A stretch of DNA of 64,000 bases from Pandoraea captiosa (GCF_902459775.1 NZ_CABPSQ010000002.1:620001-684000), one strand, 5' to 3'; counted from the stretch's first letter, positions 18,918 through 28,618 are shown. Notes: generated from the letters alone by a model not told the origin. Numbers and translations are program-made.

Positions 18918-19712
18918 ATGCTGATTCAAATCGACCACGTCAACAAACAGTTCCCCGTTCCCGGCGGCGTCGTCGACGCCCTCAAGGACATCGATCTGCG
19001 CATCGATGCCGGCGAGTTCGTCTGCCTGCTCGGTCCGTCGGGCTGCGGCAAGTCGACGTTGCTCAATGCGCTCGCCGGGTTCGTACAGCCGAGCTCGGGT
19101 GTCATTCGTATCGACGGACGGGCAGATGCGGCAGCCGAGCCGGGCCCGGATCGCGGCATGGTGTTCCAGGAGTACGCGCTGTTTCCGTGGATGACGGTGG
19201 CGCAGAACATCGCCTTCGGTCTGGAAATCAAGGGCATGAAGCGCGCCGAGATCAACGAGCGCGTGGACCTTCTGCTGGGCAAGCTCAATCTGCGCGAGTT
19301 TCGCGATCGCTTTCCGCGCGATCTGTCGGGCGGCATGCGCCAGCGCGTGGCCATTGCCCGCGTGCTCGCGCTCGACAGTCCGATCATGCTCATGGACGAA
19401 CCGTTCGGCGCGCTCGACGCGCTCACGCGTCGTACGTTGCAGGACGAGCTGCTGCGCATCTGGGAGGAATTCAAGAAGACGATCATTTTCGTCACACACA
19501 GCATCGAGGAGTCGATCTATCTGGCCGACCGTGTCGTCGTCATGACGTACCGGCCGGGCACGGTCAAGCGGGACGTGGTCATCGACCTGCCCCGTCCGCG
19601 CGACACGGCAGGCAGCGAATTCAACGAGTTGAAGAAGGAGCTGGCCCAGATGGTGATGGAGGAGCAAATGCGCTTTGCGCAAAGCGAGATTCGCGGCGTC
19701 ACCGCGGATTGA
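18918..19712 (+). CDS. NitT/TauT-type ABC ATPase
   Basis: 264-residue ATPase: Walker A GPSGCGKST (about residues 37-45), signature LSGGMRQR, Walker B IMLMDEPFGALDALTR, and the switch His in FVTHSIEE. These are standard for SsuB/TauB proteins. ATG 18918 lies 13 bases after the permease stop with GAGGAGACGAG in front; the frame extends upstream only as overlap. Confidence 0.9.
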   Translation: MLIQIDHVNKQFPVPGGVVDALKDIDLRIDAGEFVCLLGPSGCGKSTLLNALAGFVQPSSGVIRIDGRADAAAEPGPDRGMVFQEYALFPWMTVAQNIAFGLEIKGMKRAEINERVDLLLGKLNLREFRDRFPRDLSGGMRQRVAIARVLALDSPIMLMDEPFGALDALTRRTLQDELLRIWEEFKKTIIFVTHSIEESIYLADRVVVMTYRPGTVKRDVVIDLPRPRDTAGSEFNELKKELAQMVMEEQMRFAQSEIRGVTAD

Positions 19713-19756
19713 TAACAAGGGCGGTGGCTTGCCCCGCCGCCTGAAGAGGAAACAAC

Positions 19757-21043
19757 ATGCAAACTCAGACCAAGAAACCTTTCTACCGCATCCTGTATGT
19801 TCAGGTGCTGTTTGCCATCGTCGTCGGCATTCTGCTCGGGCATTTCAGGCCCGATCTGGCCGTCGAGATGAAGCCGCTCGGTGACGCGTTCATCAAGCTC
19901 ATCAAGATGATCATCGGCCCGGTGATTTTCTGTACGGTCGTGACCGGCATCGCCGGCATGGAAGACATGAAGAAGGTCGGCCGCGTTGGCGGCAAGGCCC
20001 TGATCTACTTCGAGGTCGTCTCGACGCTGGCGCTGGTGATCGGTCTGATCGCCACGCACGTGCTCAAGCCGGGCGCCGGCTTCAACGTCGACATCAATTC
20101 GCTCGATCCGAAGGCGATCGCCGGCTACGCCGAGAAGGCCGCGCACGGCGACACGTTCACCGACTTCCTGTTGCACCTCATCCCGAACACCATCACCGAT
20201 GCGTTCGCCAAGGGTGAAATCCTGCAGATTCTCGTGATCGCCATCCTGTTCGGCGCAGCACTGGCTGCGATCGGCGAGCGTGGTCGCGTGGTGACGAGCT
20301 GGATCGACAGCGTGTCGGGCGTGCTCTTCCGCGTGGTGCACATCATCACCAAGGTCGCGCCGCTGGGTGCATTTGGCGCCATGGCCTTCACCATCGGCAA
20401 GTACGGCATTGCCTCGCTGGTGCCGCTGGCCAAGCTGATGGGCACCTTCTACCTGACGTCGTTCCTGTTCGTGATCGTCGTGCTGGGCCTGATCGCCCGA
20501 TTCACCGGCTTCTCGATCTTCCGCTTCCTCGCCTACATCAAGGAAGAGCTGCTGATCGTGCTGGGCACGAGCTCGTCGGAAGCGGCCTTGCCGCACCTGA
20601 TGGAAAAGATGGAAAAGGCCGGTTGCTCGAAGTCGGTGGTGGGTCTCGTGATCCCGACCGGTTACTCGTTCAACCTCGATGGCACCAACATCTACATGAC
20701 GATGGCCGTGCTGTTCATCGCGCAGGCGACGAACATCGACCTGACCTGGGGCCAACAGCTCACGCTGCTCGCCGTGGCGATGCTCACCTCGAAGGGCGCT
20801 TCGGGCGTGACCGGCGCCGGCTTCATCACGCTGGCCGCCACGCTCGCCGTGATTCCGACGATCCCGGTTGCCGGTATGGTGCTGATCCTCGGTATCGACC
20901 GCTTCATGAGCGAATGCCGCGCGTTGACGAACATCTGCGGCAACGGCGTGGCAACGATCGTCGTGTCGGCCTGGGAAAAGGAACTGGACCGCAAGAAGCT
21001 GGCCGACGCCATGTCGGGCAAGCAAGGTCCGGAGCTGGCCTGA
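19757..21043 (+). CDS. dctA: C4-dicarboxylate:cation symporter DctA
   Basis: 428-residue glutamate/dicarboxylate symporter that takes up succinate, fumarate and malate. Visible features: [23 protein letters not shown] at the start, the [18 protein letters not shown] hairpin and [12 protein letters not shown], both substrate-site motifs of the family. RBS GAAGAGGAA. It lies only 44 bases after the ABC operon, but the downstream dctB and dctD genes show the physiological link. I saw no clear sigma-54 promoter box just upstream. Confidence 0.94.
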   Translation: MQTQTKKPFYRILYVQVLFAIVVGILLGHFRPDLAVEMKPLGDAFIKLIKMIIGPVIFCTVVTGIAGMEDMKKVGRVGGKALIYFEVVSTLALVIGLIATHVLKPGAGFNVDINSLDPKAIAGYAEKAAHGDTFTDFLLHLIPNTITDAFAKGEILQILVIAILFGAALAAIGERGRVVTSWIDSVSGVLFRVVHIITKVAPLGAFGAMAFTIGKYGIASLVPLAKLMGTFYLTSFLFVIVVLGLIARFTGFSIFRFLAYIKEELLIVLGTSSSEAALPHLMEKMEKAGCSKSVVGLVIPTGYSFNLDGTNIYMTMAVLFIAQATNIDLTWGQQLTLLAVAMLTSKGASGVTGAGFITLAATLAVIPTIPVAGMVLILGIDRFMSECRALTNICGNGVATIVVSAWEKELDRKKLADAMSGKQGPELA

Positions 21044-21218
21044 CGGTCGGCGGCAGCCATGCCCGATGCGTCGCGTGAACACGATCACGTGACACCGGCA
21101 TGTGCTGCCAACTCCGCGTCAACATGACGTTCGCCACCGGGCGGCGCGGCACAGGCACAATAGCGCCTGAGCTTCGCCGCCCGGTGGCCCTTTGAGCCCC
21201 TGCGTCCCTGCGCCCCTA

Positions 21219-23225
21219 ATGGCCACCCTGCAAGACGACACGATCCGCGCCCGCATACGTCGCCATGCCGCCCCCCCGGGTGCTGCCATGGCCGCGAAAA
21301 CCGGGAACGCTGCGGACGACCGGCGCGACGAAGTCCCCATCGATCTCGAGAGGACCGCCCCGATGCGCCGTTGGTCATGGATCGTCGTCATGCTGTTGGC
21401 GAGTGTCCTGTTCTGCTGGTTGACGTACGCCCTGAGCTGGCAGCGCGGCGTGGCCGACCTGCGCGTGAATGCCGGCGCGCGTGTCGAGCGCTACGCAGGC
21501 AGCCTGCGCAGCACCGTCGACCGCTACGAATTTCTGCCTTATCTGCTCTCGCTGCATCCGTACGTCCACGACCTGCTGCTCAATCCCAAAGACAAGGCGG
21601 TGGTACAGCGGGCCAACGATTACCTTTTCGACGTGAACCAGCGCGCCAAGGCGTCGGCGGCCTATGTGATCGACGCCAACGGACTCGCGCTCGCCGCAAG
21701 CAACTGGCGCGAAAAGGCCACGTTCGTCGGGCAGGAGTATCGCTTCCGTCCGTATTTCATCGATGCCATCAAGGGCGCCTTCGGCCGCTTCTACGGCGTG
21801 GGGACGACCTCCGGCGAGCCGGGGTATTTCGTCTCTCAGCCGATTCTCGTCGACGGACAGATTCACGGCGTGGTCGTGGTGAAGCTGAACCTCGAATGGT
21901 TCCAGCGCGCCGGCGCCGATGCCGCCGAGCCGGTCGTCGTGGCCGACGATCATGGCGTGATTTTCCTGTCCTCCGAGCCTCGCTGGCAGTACCGCTCGCT
22001 CACGCCGCTCACGCCCGATGTGAAGGCGGCGCTCGAGAGCACGCGTCAGTACTACAACCAGCATGTCACGCCGCTCGCATGGAGCGAAGACGAACGGCTC
22101 GACGCCGATGGCGAAGTGGTGACCGTGCGTGATGCGGCCGGGCCTCGCGCGACGGGTAAGACCCGGCGCTTTCTTGCCGTGCAGCGCAAGCTCGGCGAGC
22201 CGGACTGGACGCTCATGTATTTCGCACCGCTCGATCAGGTGATCGCCAACGCACGGATCGCGGCGGTGGCCGCAGCGTGTCTTGCGGCCTTCACCTGTTT
22301 GCTGGGCGTGGCGTGGAATCAGCGGCGTCAGCGTGTGCGCGACATGCTCAAGAGTCGTGAGTTGCTACAGTCGGCTTACGCAGAACTTGGCGAGCGCGTG
22401 GCCGAGCGTACGGCGGATCTGCAATCGGCGAACGAACGTCTGCAAACCGAAGTTCAGGAGCGCGCACGCACCGAACATGAATTGCGCGAGGCGCAGAGCG
22501 AACTCGTACAGGCATCGAAGCTCGTGGCGCTGGGACAAATGGCGGCGGGCATTACGCACGAACTCAATCAGCCGCTCTCGGCGCTGCGCAGTTTCTCGGA
22601 CAACACACGCGTGCTCATCGAGCGGCGCGAGTACAACGCCGCGCAGGAAAACCTCGAAGCCATTGCATCGCTCACCGATCGCATGGGCAAGATCACAGGC
22701 CAACTGCGGCTCTTCGCCGGTCGCGCGCGTCGCGGCGACATGGACGCCTCGGTGCGCCGTGCGATCGACAACACGCTGATGCTGCTGCGCGGACGTCTGG
22801 CCGGTGTCCAGGTGACGACGACCTTTGCCAACGGGCTGGACGATGTGCAGGTCGCGTGCGAGGGCTTGCGGCTGGAGCAGGTGTTGATCAATCTGGTGGG
22901 CAACGCTATCGACGCCGTGGTGGGAGCCCCCGGACCGCAGGCCTCGCCGTCGATCTGGATCGATGTGGACGCGGACGACCTTTGGGTGCGCATTTACGTG
23001 CGCGACAATGGGCCGGGGATCGCCGAGGCGCATATGCCGCGTCTGTTCGAGCCGTTTTTCAGTACCAAGGAGGGCGGTCAGGGCATGGGGCTCGGACTCG
23101 CAATTTCATCATCCATCGCACAAGAGAACGGCGGCCAGCTGGTCGCTCGCAACGTTCCGGGCGGTGGCGCAGAATTTCTCGTGACGCTGCGCCGCGTGCA
23201 AGCCGCGGGCGCGACAAACGCATGA
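21219..23225 (+). CDS. dctB: Sensor histidine kinase DctB
   Basis: Membrane kinase sensing C4-dicarboxylates. From ATG 21219 it has 668 residues: a soluble N-terminus, a first membrane helix (WSWIVVMLLASVLFCWLTYAL), a periplasmic double-Cache sensor region, a second helix (AAVAAACLAAFTCLLGVAW), a coiled linker, the phospho-His motif AAGITHELNQPLSALRSF and an ATPase domain with NLVGNAID, DNGPGI and GMGLGLAIS. ATG 21363, just before the first helix, is an equally possible start. Its stop overlaps dctD. Confidence 0.88.
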   Translation: MATLQDDTIRARIRRHAAPPGAAMAAKTGNAADDRRDEVPIDLERTAPMRRWSWIVVMLLASVLFCWLTYALSWQRGVADLRVNAGARVERYAGSLRSTVDRYEFLPYLLSLHPYVHDLLLNPKDKAVVQRANDYLFDVNQRAKASAAYVIDANGLALAASNWREKATFVGQEYRFRPYFIDAIKGAFGRFYGVGTTSGEPGYFVSQPILVDGQIHGVVVVKLNLEWFQRAGADAAEPVVVADDHGVIFLSSEPRWQYRSLTPLTPDVKAALESTRQYYNQHVTPLAWSEDERLDADGEVVTVRDAAGPRATGKTRRFLAVQRKLGEPDWTLMYFAPLDQVIANARIAAVAAACLAAFTCLLGVAWNQRRQRVRDMLKSRELLQSAYAELGERVAERTADLQSANERLQTEVQERARTEHELREAQSELVQASKLVALGQMAAGITHELNQPLSALRSFSDNTRVLIERREYNAAQENLEAIASLTDRMGKITGQLRLFAGRARRGDMDASVRRAIDNTLMLLRGRLAGVQVTTTFANGLDDVQVACEGLRLEQVLINLVGNAIDAVVGAPGPQASPSIWIDVDADDLWVRIYVRDNGPGIAEAHMPRLFEPFFSTKEGGQGMGLGLAISSSIAQENGGQLVARNVPGGGAEFLVTLRRVQAAGATNA

Positions 23226-24562
23226 TGTACAAGAACCTCCAGATCCTATTTGTCGAAGACGACGAACTCGTGCGGCGTGCCACGCTGCAAAGCCTGCAAC
23301 TCGCCGGGCTGGACGCCTTCGGACTGGCCTCGGCCGAAGCCGCACGCGAGCGCATCACGCCGGACTTCGCCGGCATTGTCGTGTCGGACATCCGACTCAT
23401 CGGCATGAGCGGGCTCGAATTGCTCGCGCATTTGCGTCAGCATGCGCCGGAAGTGCCGGTGATTCTCGTCACCGGTCATGGCGATATCTCGATGGCCGTG
23501 CAGGCCATTCGCGACGGCGCTTACGATTTCATCGAGAAGCCCTTCGCGCCGGATCGCCTGATCGAATCGGTCAAGCGCGCGCTCGAAACCCGCAAGCTCA
23601 TGCTGGAAAATCAGGCGCTGCGGCGCGAGCTGGCGGAGCAGGGCGGGCGCGCCTCGCGCATCATCGGACGCAGCCCCTCGATGGAGACACTGCGCACGCT
23701 GATCGCCAACGTGGCCATGACGGATGCCCCGGTGCTCATCAATGGCGATACCGGCACAGGCAAGGAGTTGGTCGCGCGTAGCCTGCACGAATTGTCGCGT
23801 CGCCGCGATGCGCCGTTCGTCGCCCTGAATTGCGGCGCGCTGCCCGAAGCGATTTTCGAGAGCGAGATGTTCGGCCATGAAGTCGGCGCGTTTACCGGCG
23901 CGGCGAAGCGTCGGATCGGCAAGCTGGAGCATGCGTCCGGGGGCACGTTGTTTCTCGACGAGATCGAGAGCATGCCGGCGGCGTTGCAGGTCAAACTGCT
24001 GCGCGTGTTGCAGGACGGAGTGCTGGAGCGCCTTGGCTCGAACCAGTCGATTCGCGTGGATTGCCGCGTGGTGGCGGCGGCCAAGGGCGACATGGAAGCA
24101 CTCGTGCGCGAGGGGACTTTCCGTCGCGATCTGTATTACCGACTCAATGTGGTCACGCTGGCCCTACCGCCGTTGCGCGAGCGTCGCGAAGATATCCTGC
24201 CGCTGTTCGAGCACTTCATGCTCGACGCTGCCGTGCGCTACGGGCGCCCCGCGCCGGTGGTCTCCGACCGGATGCGTCAGGAGTTGTTGCAGTCGGACTG
24301 GCCGGGCAACGTGCGCGAATTGCGCAACGCGGCAGACCGGCTGGTGCTGGGCGTGGCGAGCGCGCCCGCGGGGGATTCGCTTGCGCCGTTGCCCCTCAAG
24401 GAACAGGTCGAACGCTTCGAACGCGCCGTGCTGCAAGAAGCGCTCGAACACAGCAAGGGCAACGTGGCGGCGACGGCCGAAGCGCTCCATGTGCCGAAGG
24501 CCACGCTGTATGAAAAGCTCAAGCGCTATGGGCTGCATACGCGCGGGCATGGCGACGCCTAG
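23222..24562 (+). CDS. dctD: Sigma-54 response regulator DctD
   Basis: 446 residues: receiver domain with phospho-acceptor Asp56 (VSDIRL), AAA+ domain with Walker A GDTGTGKE and the sigma-54 contact loop GAFTGA, and a Fis-type helix-turn-helix at the end (GNVAATAEALHVPKATLYEKLKRYG). It would activate dctA when DctB senses dicarboxylates. The ATG overlaps the dctB stop. Confidence 0.92.
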   Translation: MMYKNLQILFVEDDELVRRATLQSLQLAGLDAFGLASAEAARERITPDFAGIVVSDIRLIGMSGLELLAHLRQHAPEVPVILVTGHGDISMAVQAIRDGAYDFIEKPFAPDRLIESVKRALETRKLMLENQALRRELAEQGGRASRIIGRSPSMETLRTLIANVAMTDAPVLINGDTGTGKELVARSLHELSRRRDAPFVALNCGALPEAIFESEMFGHEVGAFTGAAKRRIGKLEHASGGTLFLDEIESMPAALQVKLLRVLQDGVLERLGSNQSIRVDCRVVAAAKGDMEALVREGTFRRDLYYRLNVVTLALPPLRERREDILPLFEHFMLDAAVRYGRPAPVVSDRMRQELLQSDWPGNVRELRNAADRLVLGVASAPAGDSLAPLPLKEQVERFERAVLQEALEHSKGNVAATAEALHVPKATLYEKLKRYGLHTRGHGDA

Positions 24563-24682
24563 ATCGACGATCAGCGGCACCTTGAGTACGCCCACGGCAT
24601 ATTCGAGACTGCCGGTCACGTCGTCGCTCACGATATTGCCGGCCACGCGAATGGTGAACAGATCGCCTCGGTTTGGGGTGAT
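24557..24682 (-). pseudogene. Remnant of a beta-type carbonic anhydrase
   Basis: On the minus strand 42 codons read RGDLFTIRVAGNIV then DDVTGSLEYAVGVLKVPLIV and LG, which is the core of a bacterial beta-carbonic anhydrase. The similarity stops exactly at the dctD stop, and on the other side the expected CxDSR zinc motif is not recognisable (it reads TCGQNVRAGQ). No start and no zinc ligands remain, so this is a dead fragment. Confidence 0.65.
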
Positions 24683-24761
24683 TTGCCCGGCCCGCACGTT
24701 TTGCCCACACGTCTGGCCCATATGCGGCAAGGCAGTCGACATACCTGCCGCCGGAAAACGA

Positions 24762-24787
24762 AAAGCGCCCCGCAGGGCGCTTTTTCG
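24762..24787. terminator. Terminator between dctD and the TlpA-like gene
   Basis: AAAGCGCCC (24762-24770) and GGGCGCTTT (24775-24783) form a perfect stem with a 4-base loop, with As before and Ts after. It can serve both dctD and the convergent gene. Confidence 0.85.
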
Positions 24788-24839
24788 TGGGTGTCATCGG
24801 ATAACGTCGGACACTCGGCTCGGGCCGAAGGCCCGGGCG

Positions 24840-25364
24840 TCAGGCCTGCTTCGCCAGTGCCGTCTCGATGAGCTTGTTCAGTTCCGCGTATTCCGGCTCG
24901 CCGACGTATTGCTTGAGGACCTTGCCGTTACGGTCCACGACGAAGGTCGTCGGCGTGAGTTGAACGTTGCCGTACTGCTTGGCGACGCTGCCGTCCGAAT
25001 CCATGGCGACCTTGAACGGCAACTGGCGCGTCTGCGCGTAGTTCATCACGTACATCGGCGGATCGTAGCTCATGGCGACTGCGACGAACTCCAGTCCCTG
25101 TCCCTTGTACTTCTCGTACGTCTTCACCATCGTCGGCATTTCCTTCATGCACGTGACGCAGCTCGTCGCCCAGAAGTTGACCAGATAGACCTTGCCCTTG
25201 AGTTGGTCCGGCCCCAGTTTTTGGCCCGAGAGCAGGGTGAACGTGGCTTCCGGCGCGCGCTTCTGGCCAGCGAAAGTGAAATACGCGGCGATGGCCACGG
25301 CGGCAATGATCGCAATGGCGATGAGCTTGCCCAGAGGAGATTTGCGGGAGGTCGTAGCGCTCAT
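24840..25364 (-). CDS. TlpA-like membrane-anchored thioredoxin
   Basis: 174 residues: one N-terminal membrane helix (KLIAIAIIAAVAIAAYFTF), then a periplasmic thioredoxin fold with the active site WATSCVTC (Cys69/Cys72) and a cis-Pro region LTPTTFVVDRNGK. TlpA/ResA proteins reduce disulfides outside the membrane, often for cytochrome assembly. No cytochrome genes are adjacent. The next gene on the same strand is another thioredoxin-fold protein. Confidence 0.88.
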   Translation of the reverse strand: MSATTSRKSPLGKLIAIAIIAAVAIAAYFTFAGQKRAPEATFTLLSGQKLGPDQLKGKVYLVNFWATSCVTCMKEMPTMVKTYEKYKGQGLEFVAVAMSYDPPMYVMNYAQTRQLPFKVAMDSDGSVAKQYGNVQLTPTTFVVDRNGKVLKQYVGEPEYAELNKLIETALAKQA

Positions 25365-25421
25365 GACACAGCCGTGTGAGGTTGGGAGGATGACGAGTCG
25401 ACGTCGATTCTACTCTGAATC

Positions 25422-26072
25422 TCAGCGTGTCGTGGCGTCGCCCGACGGGGGCATACGCGTGCGGCCACGGGCGATGGCGTCGTCGAGATAGGCGCCGTAG
25501 AAGTCGGGCAGGCCGGCGCCGATCAACGGATCGGCAACCGGGCGTCCCTGGGTATCGAGGAACAAAACGGTCGGCGAAACCTTGACGCCGTGGGCACGTG
25601 CCCAGGCGACGCCGGTCGTTGTCGCGTTGTCGAAATCCCGTATCGGCGTCGTGCTGTCCATGCCGATTTCGCGGACTTCATATTTGCCGCTACGCACCAA
25701 TGGCGCCAGTTCACGCTGACGAATCGGCCCGCAATAGACGCAGTCGCGAAGCGACACCAGCACGATCAGCGGGACACCGAGCGACGCTGCGCGACGGGCA
25801 TGTGCTGCGAAGTCCGTGGCGACGGGAACGGCAGCCTGCTGCCGCGCTGCGGTGCCGCTGTCGAGCGGTGCGGCGGTGACGCCCTCGCGCGGATACGTGA
25901 TGCCGGTTGCCTGGGCCACGGTGAGCGTCGGCGCCTTGGCGCGAGCGGCGCCCGTCTCAGTCGCGCCAACGGCTGCGCCCGACACGCCGGCGCCGATGAG
26001 GCATGCGAACGCTACGGCAGCGCGCGTGCGGGGGCGTTGACGGGAGATTGCACGGGCGAGAGCGGGTGTCAT
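25422..26072 (-). CDS. Thioredoxin-fold periplasmic protein
   Basis: 216 residues from the minus-strand ATG at 26072. It has a signal peptide (AFACLIGAGVSGAAVGA) and a thioredoxin-like part with CVYC in LVSLRDCVYCGPIRQRELAP, GVKVSPTVLFLDTQGRPV and a C-terminal DDAIARGRTR. The frame extends further upstream but without signal character. It lies 57 bases upstream of the TlpA-like gene on the same strand; the two may form a disulfide-handling pair. Confidence 0.75.
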   Translation of the reverse strand: MTPALARAISRQRPRTRAAVAFACLIGAGVSGAAVGATETGAARAKAPTLTVAQATGITYPREGVTAAPLDSGTAARQQAAVPVATDFAAHARRAASLGVPLIVLVSLRDCVYCGPIRQRELAPLVRSGKYEVREIGMDSTTPIRDFDNATTTGVAWARAHGVKVSPTVLFLDTQGRPVADPLIGAGLPDFYGAYLDDAIARGRTRMPPSGDATTR

Positions 26073-26199
26073 GCGCTCGATGATACCGGGTGCTGCGAAG
26101 GTTGCGGGAACTGCCGTCGTCCCCATTGCCAGTTTTTCCTGCTGCAACCGATGGCGGATAATGGCGGCTTCCCCATCCCCGAATCTGCCGGTCCTCGTT

Positions 26200-26745
26200 A
26201 TGTCCATGAATCGCGTCGTCCGTGTCTGCGCAATGCTCGTTGCAACGGTAGTGCTTGCTGCCTGTTCGCCCCGCTACGACTGGCGTGAGGTCCACGACAA
26301 GGATGGGGCGTACGCGGTGACCTATCCCGCCAAACCGACGCAGGACGCGCGTGAGGTGAAGTTCGCTTCCGGACCGTTACCGATGCGCATGCAGGCGGCG
26401 CGCGTGGATGCGGCGCTTTTCGCCGTCGGCGTGGTCACGCTACCCAGCGATGACGCGACGTTGCGCCAGACGGTCGTCGACGAATTGCAGCACGGCTTGC
26501 TCGCCAACGTGAACGAGAGCGCTGCGACGCCGTCGCAGGTGATGGTGCGTCAGGCGGGCGACGCGCCCGCGCTTCCCGGATTGGCGGTCTCGGCGCAGGG
26601 TGTCGCGGGCGACAAGGCCGAGCGCTACGTTTTCGCGCGTTTCGTCGGACGCGGCAATCATGTCTATCAGATTGTCGTCATGGCGACGAAAGCGCCGGGC
26701 AAGGAACAGGTCGACCAGTTTCTCGATTCGTTTACGCTGGAGTAG
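26200..26745 (+). CDS. Putative lipoprotein
   Basis: 181 residues. The signal peptide ends in a lipobox (VVLAACSP), followed by YDWREVHDKDGAYAVTYPAKP, a pattern of small conserved lipoproteins of Betaproteobacteria of unknown function. ATG 26200 or ATG 26206 are both possible. It starts 127 bases from the divergent thioredoxin-fold gene. Confidence 0.75.
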   Translation: MSMNRVVRVCAMLVATVVLAACSPRYDWREVHDKDGAYAVTYPAKPTQDAREVKFASGPLPMRMQAARVDAALFAVGVVTLPSDDATLRQTVVDELQHGLLANVNESAATPSQVMVRQAGDAPALPGLAVSAQGVAGDKAERYVFARFVGRGNHVYQIVVMATKAPGKEQVDQFLDSFTLE

Positions 26746-26968
26746 GCGGTTACCGTCGACGGATGTGGGCTGGTGTTGGTTGGTGGCCGACATCGCGGAG
26801 ATCCGCCGTGAAGGCCGTTCGGCGCGCGTGCCCCCTCGGGTTTGAGCGTTCTGTGCAAGATTGTCACGCCGACTCATGCGAGTTTTGCTGCATGTCCCGA
26901 GCCGACGCCTAACCCGCATGCAACGCCATATCGTCCGATGACGTCGCCGCGTTCTCCTGCCAACGCCC

Positions 26969-28618
26969 ATGTACGAACTTCTCTCGCTGCTGACCCGGGG
27001 TCAGCCTGACGCGGGTCGCCGGGGACCTTCGGCGATCGGCCGGACCCACATGTCGCAGATGTCGCGGATGTCGCGGGTGTCGCAACTCGGCAATGAAGCG
27101 CCTGGCGGACCGAGCGCGTTCGTCGGCGAACTTCGCGATGTTCGACAGGCCGGCGCTTCGAGCGCGCTCTCGTTGCACGACGTTGCCGTGTCGCGATGGC
27201 GTGGTGTCGAGACGAGACCGCATTGGGGCCGCACGCTCGGCGCTGCCAGTTCACCCGTTTCGCTGGTCTCGCCGGTTTCGCGGGTCACGCCGGTCGCCGC
27301 GCCCGCTGGCTTACAACCCATCACGCCGGAGTTGATCTGCATGCTGATGGTCATGGGTCGGGAGCAACTGCGTCGGTCTGGCGGACTTGCGACGATTGCC
27401 GAGAATCATCGTGTTTCCTTCGAGGCGTTACGCGCCCACGTCGATGAGAATGCCGATCTGACCGACCAGGGAACGCGTCTGCTGGCCGCGTTCATCGAGT
27501 CCGTCGAATCCACATCGTCCAACGGTACGTTGCGAGACAGTCTCACGACGTCGCCCGTCGAAATCATGCATACGCCTGATGTCACGGCAGGCCGCACGCC
27601 TTCTAATGCCCCACATCAGGAACGCGCGGATGTGCGAGCTTTGAGCGTCTCGTGCAACGCGCCGCGTTTCACTTCAGCCGAGACGTCCGGTCGCGGCGAC
27701 GCGTCGATGCCCACCGGGTCAGCGGAAACGCTCGCCGCGCCGCTGCATGACAGGGGCGTCGTCGCATTCTTGCAAGCAGCGGCCGCGGCGCCCGCCGGCA
27801 CGCTCAATGTCGAGCAGCAAGAAGCGCTGGCGGCGCGGTGCCACGTCTCGTACAAGACGGTGAAACGCTATTTGCGTGTTGACGGCACGTTGTCCGTGAC
27901 TGGCGAAATCAAGCTCAAGCTTGGAAGCATTGCGACGACAGGCCGAATGTCGGCCGACATCTTGCGGGCGCTCCTGGCGTTGGGACCCCAACGCATTGGA
28001 CAAGCCGGTGGGCGCAAGGCGATGGCGAGGATCTTCAATATTTCGCCACTCTCGTTGAAACACTGGCTCGAAGCGAGTGGCCATCTCACACCCCGGGCGT
28101 ACGCCCGCCTCCTTGCGTCTGCGAGGCCCCGTCGCGTGGTCGACGCCGATCTCCTTCGCCAGGTGAATACGCACATTCGACAGTCGGGCGGCGCCAAGGT
28201 TGATCTGCGTATGCTGGCCGACGCATACGGCGTGCCGTTCACGTCGTTGCGCCAATACTTCAACGACGACGGCAACTTGAGTTCGCGCGCAAAGTGCATG
28301 CTTCGGGAAAAGGCATTCCCGCCGAAGAAACTCGTGACCCAAGACATTCTGTGCGAAATACAGGCGCTTGGTCGAACGGGTATCCGAAGCGCGGGCGGGC
28401 TGACCGGTCTCGCCGAAAGGTACGATGTCGCTTACGGATCGTTGAAGAGCTTCATCCGCGCGGACGGGACGCTGACGCCTTTGGGCGAATACCGGCTCGG
28501 CGTAGTGCCAGCGCAATACGCACCCTACGTGTCGCCGACAGCGGCAAGGGCGGCAAAGCTGCGATGGCGACATCATCTCAGGACATGGCTATCTCGCGAT
28601 ATTGAACAGCCTCGGTGA
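26969..28618 (+). CDS. Five-repeat helix-turn-helix-like protein of unknown function
   Basis: 549 residues. I do not recognise the family. The first about 115 residues are low complexity (Met/Ser/Arg and Ser/Pro/Val tracts from short DNA repeats). Then five modules of about 55-60 residues follow at roughly 118-173, 261-318, 327-383, 390-446 and 454-511. Each has a GG-LA helix, a V-x4-L(K/R) helix and a DG-x-LT turn, for example GLAERYDVAYGSLKSFIRAD in the last copy. The pattern fits repeated DNA-binding-like helix pairs. The end overlaps the comM end by 41 bases on the opposite strand. No clear ribosome site precedes ATG 26969, so the start is unsure. Confidence 0.6.
   Translation: MYELLSLLTRGQPDAGRRGPSAIGRTHMSQMSRMSRVSQLGNEAPGGPSAFVGELRDVRQAGASSALSLHDVAVSRWRGVETRPHWGRTLGAASSPVSLVSPVSRVTPVAAPAGLQPITPELICMLMVMGREQLRRSGGLATIAENHRVSFEALRAHVDENADLTDQGTRLLAAFIESVESTSSNGTLRDSLTTSPVEIMHTPDVTAGRTPSNAPHQERADVRALSVSCNAPRFTSAETSGRGDASMPTGSAETLAAPLHDRGVVAFLQAAAAAPAGTLNVEQQEALAARCHVSYKTVKRYLRVDGTLSVTGEIKLKLGSIATTGRMSADILRALLALGPQRIGQAGGRKAMARIFNISPLSLKHWLEASGHLTPRAYARLLASARPRRVVDADLLRQVNTHIRQSGGAKVDLRMLADAYGVPFTSLRQYFNDDGNLSSRAKCMLREKAFPPKKLVTQDILCEIQALGRTGIRSAGGLTGLAERYDVAYGSLKSFIRADGTLTPLGEYRLGVVPAQYAPYVSPTAARAAKLRWRHHLRTWLSRDIEQPR

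Noticed and set aside
19671-19686. CGCTTTGCGCAAAGCG as a DctD site before dctA
   Set aside because: Perfect palindrome, but it is inside the ABC ATPase coding end and no sigma-54 promoter could be found between it and dctA.
19517-21088. 523-residue minus-strand frame
   Set aside because: Antisense to dctA; composition is dominated by His, Arg, Asp and Glu as expected for a shadow.
24164-24742. Intact 192-residue minus-strand gene
   Set aside because: Only 42 codons resemble carbonic anhydrase; the rest is antisense to dctD.
26969-28618. TALE or Bat-type repeat protein
   Set aside because: The repeat is about 57 residues with a different motif, not 33 residues with a variable di-residue.
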